A DNA stretch of 64,000 nt from Marinifilum sp. N1E240 (GTDB lineage Bacteria; Bacteroidota; Bacteroidia; Bacteroidales; Marinifilaceae), in NCBI RefSeq assembly GCF_009295825.1, contig NZ_WHKF01000002.1, forward strand, positions 558,001-622,000, in the 5' to 3' direction. The notes beneath the pieces are model-generated. The model saw nothing but the letters and a program-made list of their open reading frames with translations, had not been told where the DNA came from and made no database searches. Below, one piece after another: positions 58,957 through 64,000 of the stretch. The position numbers were made by a program, and so were the translations under genes. How positions within the stretch are numbered: position 1 is the first letter of the stretch; each line of letters begins with the position of its first letter.

Positions 58957-60147
58957 ATGGTAAAGAAAATTTTACTGTTAGGCTCAGGAGAGTTAGGGAA
59001 AGAATTTGTGATTGCTGCTCAGCGATTAGGACAAAATGTTATTGCAGTTGATAGTTATGCTGGAGCTCCAGCTATGCAAGTTGCGGATGTCTTTGAAGTG
59101 ATAAACATGTTGGATGGAGATGCCCTGGATAGGATAGTAGCGAAGCATCAACCTGATGTAATAGTGCCGGAGATTGAAGCCATTCGTACGGAGCGATTTT
59201 ATGCTTATGAGGAAGAAGGAATTCAGGTTGTTCCGAGTGCAAAGGCGGCTAATTTTACGATGGACCGAAGAGCTATTCGAGATTTAGCGGCTAAAGATTT
59301 AGGAATTCGTACCGCAAAATACCTTTACGCACACTCTTTGGAGGATATGTATAAGGTTGTGGAAGAAGTGGGAATGCCTTGTGTGGTAAAACCTCTAATG
59401 TCTTCTTCGGGAAAAGGTCAATCGGTAATCAAATGTTACGATGATATAGCCAAGGCATGGGATATTGCAGGATCGAAAGGTCGTGGAGATTCAGGTGATG
59501 TAATTGTTGAAGCTTTTGTGAAATTCACTTCAGAAATTACATTGCTTACGGTTACTCAAAAAAATGGTACAACTCTATTTTGTCCTCCTATTGGACATGT
59601 TCAGGAACGTGGGGATTACCAGCAAAGTTGGCAACCAGCTTTAATTTCTGAGGAGGATGTGAAAGTGGCACAGGAAATGGCCGAAAAAGTTACGTCCGTT
59701 TTGGGTGGTAACGGACTTTGGGGTGTTGAGTTCTTTATTTGCGAAGATGGCGTGGTATTTTCTGAATTATCACCTCGCCCGCATGATACTGGAATGGTAA
59801 CGCTTGCAGGAACGCAGAATTTTAGTGAGTTTGAATTGCATTGTCGTGCAGTTTTGGGCTTACCTATTTCTGAAATTACATTGGAAAGGGTAGGAGCAAG
59901 TGCTGTTATTTTAGCTGACAATGAAGGTAGTAATCCCTACTTTGAAGGTGTTGAAAAAGCTGCTGTTTATCCAAAATCCGATTTGAGATTCTTTGGGAAA
60001 CCAACAACAAGAGAATTTCGAAGAATGGGTATTACTTTAGCATATAATACTATTGGTGAAAATGTTTTTTCATGCGTTGATCAGACCAAGGAAATGGTCG
60101 CCTTGATTCAAGTTAAGAATAATTATGATGATGTAAGTTGTAAATAA
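58957..60147 (+). CDS. purT: Formate-dependent phosphoribosylglycinamide formyltransferase
   Basis: The protein has 396 residues, the normal PurT size. It has the N-terminal ATP-grasp preatp fold ([20 protein letters not shown], then [17 protein letters not shown]), [17 protein letters not shown] for [19 protein letters not shown], and the metal/substrate block [19 protein letters not shown]. It uses formate and ATP to formylate GAR in purine synthesis, a folate-independent alternative to PurN. This fits an organism with a formate pool, and a formate/nitrite channel gene lies at the end of the window. It is a single gene with its own terminator. Confidence 0.95.
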   Translation: MVKKILLLGSGELGKEFVIAAQRLGQNVIAVDSYAGAPAMQVADVFEVINMLDGDALDRIVAKHQPDVIVPEIEAIRTERFYAYEEEGIQVVPSAKAANFTMDRRAIRDLAAKDLGIRTAKYLYAHSLEDMYKVVEEVGMPCVVKPLMSSSGKGQSVIKCYDDIAKAWDIAGSKGRGDSGDVIVEAFVKFTSEITLLTVTQKNGTTLFCPPIGHVQERGDYQQSWQPALISEEDVKVAQEMAEKVTSVLGGNGLWGVEFFICEDGVVFSELSPRPHDTGMVTLAGTQNFSEFELHCRAVLGLPISEITLERVGASAVILADNEGSNPYFEGVEKAAVYPKSDLRFFGKPTTREFRRMGITLAYNTIGENVFSCVDQTKEMVALIQVKNNYDDVSCK

Positions 60148-60166
60148 CTTATACATATTTCATATC

Positions 60167-60200
60167 AAATCCAGTTGGCTTAAGCTAATTGGATTTTTTT
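60167..60200 (+). terminator. Rho-independent terminator after purT
   Basis: AATCCAGTTGGC pairs with GCTAATTGGATT (two G-U pairs) around TTAA, followed by seven T. Confidence 0.88.
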
Positions 60201-60344
60201 GTGATCAAAAGAGATTTTTAGTTAAAATGCATTGTAGTTAGATTTAATCTAAATAAATTGCTTTTGGTTACATTAATTGGTATTTTTTAATATCCTACTT
60301 ATCCATTGTTGCCTGTCTCTTTGTATTACTTAATTTACTTAGAT

Positions 60345-61616
60345 ATGAGGTTCATTACATACAATACTAAAAATTTTAGAAAGATTGAATATTTGCGATA
60401 TCTCTCGGAAGATGTCAAAAACGAAATCTCAATAGTTTCCAAGGTGATTCCTTTTAAAACTAATAATTATGTGGTTGATTATTTAATTGATTGGAACAAC
60501 TATCAGGATGATCCGATCTATATTCTTAATTTTCCAAATCGACATATGCTTAGGGAAGAGCAGTATGAAATGGTAAGGAGAGGAGTAAAGCAGAATCTAC
60601 CAGAGAAAGAGCTGTATAAGATCATTAATAAAATTAGGATGGATTTAAATCCGCACCCTGCTCAACAACTAACAAATGTTCCGGAATTAAATGGGGGAAA
60701 ATTAAGAGGTATTCAGCATAAGTATCAGGATATTGTGCTATTTTTTCCCACACAAGGACAATCGTGTCATGCCCATTGTACCTTCTGTTTTAGGTGGCCA
60801 CAATTTACAAAGGAGCTTGATTTACAGTTTTCTATGCGGGAGATAGATAAGGTGATTGCTTATATTAGAAATCATGAATATGTACATGAACTTTTATTTA
60901 CAGGTGGTGACCCAATGATTATGAGCCCTGTAACTCTAAATCAATATATCGAAAAAATACTTGATGCGGAACTTGAAAATTTGGAGGTAATAAGATTCGG
61001 AACAAAATCCTTAAGTTATTGGCCGTTTACATTTTTACCTGCATTTAATGACGAGGCAGAGGAGATGTTAAGCATGTTTAGACGTATTGTTGATCGTGGA
61101 ATACATCTCTCGATAATGGCACATTTTAATCATTATGTAGAGCTTGATAATGAAATTGTTCAGGAAGCCATAAGTAATATAAGAGCTACCGGAGCTCAGA
61201 TCAGAACCCAGGCACCAATATTAAACCATATCAACAATAGTAGTGAAGTTTGGGCTAAAATGTGGACAGATCAGGTCAACTTAGGCTTAGTTCCTTACTA
61301 CATGTTTATTGAGCGAGAAACCGGACCTTACGAATATTTCCAAATTCCATTGCAAGAGGCTTATCAAATATATACTGATGCTATTCGAAGCACTGGCAGT
61401 TTGGCAAAAACCCTTACCGGTCCTGTTATGTCGGCATCCAAGGGCAAAGTGCACATCATGGGAATAGTAGAGAATCCACTTGATGGAGAAAAGTATTTCA
61501 TGATGCAATATGTTCGTCATCGAGATTATAAGGAAACGTATAAGCCATTTTTTATGAAATACGAGGAAAATGCCACCTGGGTAGATCAGTTAAACCAAAT
61601 TGGAGTGAAAAGTTAA
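60345..61616 (+). CDS. KamA-like radical SAM protein
   Basis: The protein is 423 residues from the ATG at 60345; the frame from 60306 adds 13 hydrophobic residues judged as chance. The [4Fe-4S]/SAM site is CHAHCTFCFRW (about 140-150), the CxxxCxxC motif, followed by LLFTGGDPMIM. The overall length and domain order match the lysine/glutamate 2,3-aminomutase (KamA) family. The usual PGGGGK PLP-lysine segment is not found. At the matching place the sequence is GPVMSASKGKVHIMG, so use of PLP is uncertain. The stop is 1 bp before the start of a diflavin reductase, suggesting a dedicated electron supply. The substrate is unknown. Confidence 0.82.
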   Translation: MRFITYNTKNFRKIEYLRYLSEDVKNEISIVSKVIPFKTNNYVVDYLIDWNNYQDDPIYILNFPNRHMLREEQYEMVRRGVKQNLPEKELYKIINKIRMDLNPHPAQQLTNVPELNGGKLRGIQHKYQDIVLFFPTQGQSCHAHCTFCFRWPQFTKELDLQFSMREIDKVIAYIRNHEYVHELLFTGGDPMIMSPVTLNQYIEKILDAELENLEVIRFGTKSLSYWPFTFLPAFNDEAEEMLSMFRRIVDRGIHLSIMAHFNHYVELDNEIVQEAISNIRATGAQIRTQAPILNHINNSSEVWAKMWTDQVNLGLVPYYMFIERETGPYEYFQIPLQEAYQIYTDAIRSTGSLAKTLTGPVMSASKGKVHIMGIVENPLDGEKYFMMQYVRHRDYKETYKPFFMKYEENATWVDQLNQIGVKS

Positions 61617-61617
61617 T

Positions 61618-63237
61618 ATGAAGGATATTCTCTACATTATATATGGTAGCAGAACTGGTAATTCACGTTCTATTGCAGAGCTTACGAATAGGTATGCAAA
61701 GCAAGTTGCTTTAAAAACGTGTTTACTTGAAATGAAGAGTATGGAGTTTCAGCTCTTAGATAAGATCCATAATATGCTTTTAATTGTAAGTACTCATGGT
61801 GAAGGTGATCCTCCCGCCGTAGCCATGGAATTTTACAATTATCTTCACGATAAGAAAAGAAAAGATCTAAAACAATTGAACTTTAGTGTCTTGGCACTTG
61901 GCGATAGCAGTTATAAAGATTACTGCAAAACGGGTAAAGATTTAGAAAAGCGATTGCTACAACTTGGATCTAAGAAAATATTACCAGTACAGGAATGTGA
62001 TGTAGATTTTGAAGAGGTAGCAAGAGATTGGATTAAGAAGGCAGTGGAAGCACATTTTCATTTAATTCAAGCGGATAAGCAGTTCCCAAGCACAGATTTT
62101 TCATTTGATTTTTATGTTGATAGTCAAAACACCAAAGGAGAGTTTCAGGTAAGAGTAAAAGAGAAGAGAAATCTTTGTGGGTCTGATTCTACCAAGAAAA
62201 CAATTCATCTTGCATTTTCGCTTGAAGGGGTGAATAAACAATATAAACCAGGTGATTCTCTTGCAATTCAGTGTACTAATTCTCGTTTTTTGGTGGATCG
62301 ACTTTTGCGAAAATTAAAGTTTGATGGCACTCATGCAATTCAAAACAATGGTAGTATAGAACTTCTTAAAGAATCTTTAATTAAACATTATGAACTTAGC
62401 TTGTTAACTCCTGTTGTTCTGAAAAAATATGCATCTATAGCCAATATCGAGGCATTGAACCGTATTATTGCCAGTTCTAAGGCAATAGAGGAGTATTGTT
62501 TCAATCACGATGTATTGGATATGGTGAGTGATTTTCCGGTAGTAATAAAACCAGAGCAGTTTCTAACAGTACTTCGGAAATTGAAACCTCGATTGTATTC
62601 GGTCGCATCCAGTTATAATGTGTATCCCGATGAAGTTCACATAACTTTGGGAGTAATGGAATATAATCTGAAAGATAGGTCTCATATTGGTATTACTTCC
62701 TCGTACTTGTCTGATAGAATTGAGGTAGGAGAAATGATTTCGGTATACATTGAGAATAATGATAGCTTTCGCTTACCGGAAAATACAGATCTCCCAATTA
62801 TTATGATTGGATGTGGAACTGGAATTGCAGCTTATCGTTCATTTCTACAGGAAAGGGCAGCTACAAAATCGAAAGGAGATAATTGGTTAATTTTTGGGGA
62901 ACGGAATTCTAAGACTGATTTCATTTATCAGGATGAATTGGTGAGGTATCTGGAATCTGGAATTTTAACCAGTTTGGAAACAGCATTTTCTCGTGATCAA
63001 GCAGAAAAGATTTATGTACAAGATATTATATTAAAACAATCCGTTGAGATTTACAATTGGATGGAGAATAGAAATGCGACGGTATATATTTGTGGAAATA
63101 AACGTACCATGGCTATTAGTATCAGAAAAGCCTTAATGAAGGTGATAGCTAAGGAAGGGAAATTATCAAAAGAAGAAGTGAAAAATTACGTTTCCAAACT
63201 AAAGTCTGAAAAACGATGGCAAGAGGATGTATATTAG
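61618..63237 (+). CDS. Diflavin reductase (flavodoxin + FAD/NADPH domains), CysJ/CPR-like
   Basis: The 539-residue protein has an N-terminal flavodoxin domain (about 1-150): IIYGSRTGNSRSIAELTN for FMN phosphate and STHGEGDPPAVAMEFYNYL. A connecting/FAD domain follows (about 175-400): RLYSVASSYN with the RxYS FAD motif and IGITSSYLSDRIEVGE. The NADPH domain (about 400-539) has MIGCGTGIAAYRSFLQER, WLIFGERNSKTDF, AFSRDQAEKIYVQDII and VYICGNKRTMAISI, and it ends WQEDVY. This fold passes electrons from NADPH to FAD, FMN and a partner. No sulfite reductase beta chain is adjacent. Its 1-bp spacing from the KamA-like gene makes the radical SAM cluster the likely acceptor. Confidence 0.88.
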   Translation: MKDILYIIYGSRTGNSRSIAELTNRYAKQVALKTCLLEMKSMEFQLLDKIHNMLLIVSTHGEGDPPAVAMEFYNYLHDKKRKDLKQLNFSVLALGDSSYKDYCKTGKDLEKRLLQLGSKKILPVQECDVDFEEVARDWIKKAVEAHFHLIQADKQFPSTDFSFDFYVDSQNTKGEFQVRVKEKRNLCGSDSTKKTIHLAFSLEGVNKQYKPGDSLAIQCTNSRFLVDRLLRKLKFDGTHAIQNNGSIELLKESLIKHYELSLLTPVVLKKYASIANIEALNRIIASSKAIEEYCFNHDVLDMVSDFPVVIKPEQFLTVLRKLKPRLYSVASSYNVYPDEVHITLGVMEYNLKDRSHIGITSSYLSDRIEVGEMISVYIENNDSFRLPENTDLPIIMIGCGTGIAAYRSFLQERAATKSKGDNWLIFGERNSKTDFIYQDELVRYLESGILTSLETAFSRDQAEKIYVQDIILKQSVEIYNWMENRNATVYICGNKRTMAISIRKALMKVIAKEGKLSKEEVKNYVSKLKSEKRWQEDVY

Positions 63238-63619
63238 AATATCAAACAAAATGAGATTTCCTTTTGGGGTTAAAATTTGAGTTATCAACTATTTTTTATT
63301 GGTAGTATACCAATATCCAACTTTTATTAAGAAAGTATTGTAAAATGGATGAATTCTTGAAAGTTTATTATTTTGTGTAATTGGCAGATAATTAAAGAGA
63401 AACATTGGAAAAAGATGATTTTTAAGCCACTTAGAATTTAATGTATGATTGCGACTGTAATATTACTCATGAATTTTTCTGTGATTTGGTCTTATACGAA
63501 GCTAATTTCTTAGAATAAAAAAAGCCAATGAAATTAATCAAAGGCTCTTCCTGAATTAAATAATAGAAATAAGTTTAACAATCTAATAGATTTTATCGAT
63601 TGTTTATGTTTTTTGGCAA
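63238..63619. other. Gene-free stretch with a terminator for the FNT gene
   Basis: This AT-rich region has no coding frame. On the minus strand GAGCC ... TGGCTTTTTTT at about 63546-63518 forms a short stem with a long T-run, suitable as terminator for the formate/nitrite transporter gene. No clear terminator for the diflavin gene was found. Confidence 0.4.
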
Positions 63620-64000
63620 TTATTTCTTTTTGTCGTAGACATACCAATAAGCAGTCCCAACAAATAATGCTCCACCAACAATATTACCCAAAGTTGCCGG
63701 AATTAAATTTTTCACAATAAAATCGAACCAGCTAATGTCAGCTCCATGGAAAATGGCTACTGGTATAAAAAACATATTTGCTACGCAGTGTTCAAATCCC
63801 ATTGCAACGAAAGCCATAACCGGAAACCAAATTCCCAATACTTTGCTGGCAATATCTTTTGATGCATAAGCCAACCACATGGCCAAAGCTACCATCCAAT
63901 TACATGCAATTCCTTTTAAAAAGGTTTTGTAAAATGGATTCGATGTTTTTGCAATTGCTATATTAATAGCAGAATCTACCGATGGAGAATTCATTAGTGC
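63620..64000 (-). CDS. Formate/nitrite transporter family protein, C-terminal part, gene continues past window
   Basis: The 126 codons inside the window run open to the edge, so the internal ATG at 63994 is not the true start. The fragment has [20 protein letters not shown], then [30 protein letters not shown], the signature block of FNT channels (GxxCNxxVxLA and FVxxGxEHxVANM with its central His), and [24 protein letters not shown] as the last helix. FNT proteins form pentameric channels for formate, nitrite, hydrosulfide or lactate. Linkage to PurT and mixed-acid metabolism suggests formate, which is an inference. Confidence 0.88.
   Translation of the reverse strand, partial: ALMNSPSVDSAINIAIAKTSNPFYKTFLKGIACNWMVALAMWLAYASKDIASKVLGIWFPVMAFVAMGFEHCVANMFFIPVAIFHGADISWFDFIVKNLIPATLGNIVGGALFVGTAYWYVYDKKK

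Noticed and set aside
61618-63237. Sulfite reductase alpha chain (cysJ) of a sulfate assimilation operon
   Set aside because: No cysI, cysH or other sulfur gene is nearby and the gene is tied to a radical SAM gene, so only the fold is claimed.

Overview
The window is AT-rich DNA from a member of the Bacteroidota. Supporting signs are: promoters of the TAnnTTTG (-7) type instead of sigma70 boxes, few strong Shine-Dalgarno sequences, a type IX secretion (T9SS) C-terminal sorting domain, a GshAB fusion, lipoproteins with an acidic stretch after the lipobox, and DUF8202/choice-of-anchor type secreted proteins. Class I fumarase, iron-sulfur ATPases, a formate/nitrite-type channel and a KamA-type radical SAM enzyme fit an anaerobic or microaerobic, probably marine, lineage such as Marinilabiliales. 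That order-level placement is an inference.

Layout. 1-9.4 kb: a partial outer-membrane protein, a secreted nickel superoxide dismutase with a C-terminal His tail, a Crp/Fnr regulator, a spondin-type lipoprotein, an ATP-grasp protein, SfsA, a cysteine-cluster protein, an ECF sigma factor with a membrane partner, an MFS carrier and DoxX. 9.5-18.3 kb: MATE exporter and GshAB in one operon, a large FtsX-type permease without a nearby ATPase, and fumarase. 18.4-21.2 kb: ArfB, a stand-alone TrpB behind a structured leader, and an SDR enzyme. 21.3-26.5 kb: a compact operon of DUF134, two NifX/orange-protein-like proteins, two tiny Gly-rich proteins, a DUF89 protein, two MinD-type ATPases carrying ferredoxin domains, a thioesterase and a DUF4405 membrane protein. 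This resembles the orange-protein (ORP) operons of Desulfovibrio, and no nitrogenase genes are present.

26.6-39.3 kb: SulP, ThrE, GNAT, YihY and Bcr/CflA transport or housekeeping genes, a probably truncated DUF8202 surface protein, a lipocalin, a patch of dispersed intergenic repeats, and an AsmA-like protein with a small lipoprotein. 39.7-49.6 kb: a surface-protein locus with a 2127-residue T9SS substrate made of 13 Asp-rich repeats, a co-transcribed lipoprotein, and a LytTR regulator with a LytS-type kinase whose sensor domain carries FG-GAP-like calcium loops.

49.6-56.0 kb is an accessory island. It holds a dead LytTR gene, a transposase remnant, two ~145-bp repeats, three ~65-bp repeats near gene 3' ends, a palindrome-rich attC-like element, and small membrane, lipoprotein, GNAT, YARHG and Crp-type genes, each apparently an independent unit. 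No integrase is visible. 56.0-64.0 kb returns to core-like genes: a hybrid-sensing histidine kinase, PurT, a KamA-like radical SAM enzyme coupled to a diflavin reductase, and the C-terminal part of a formate/nitrite transporter cut by the window edge.

No rRNA, tRNA, CRISPR array or intact insertion sequence was seen. All homology calls are by eye.
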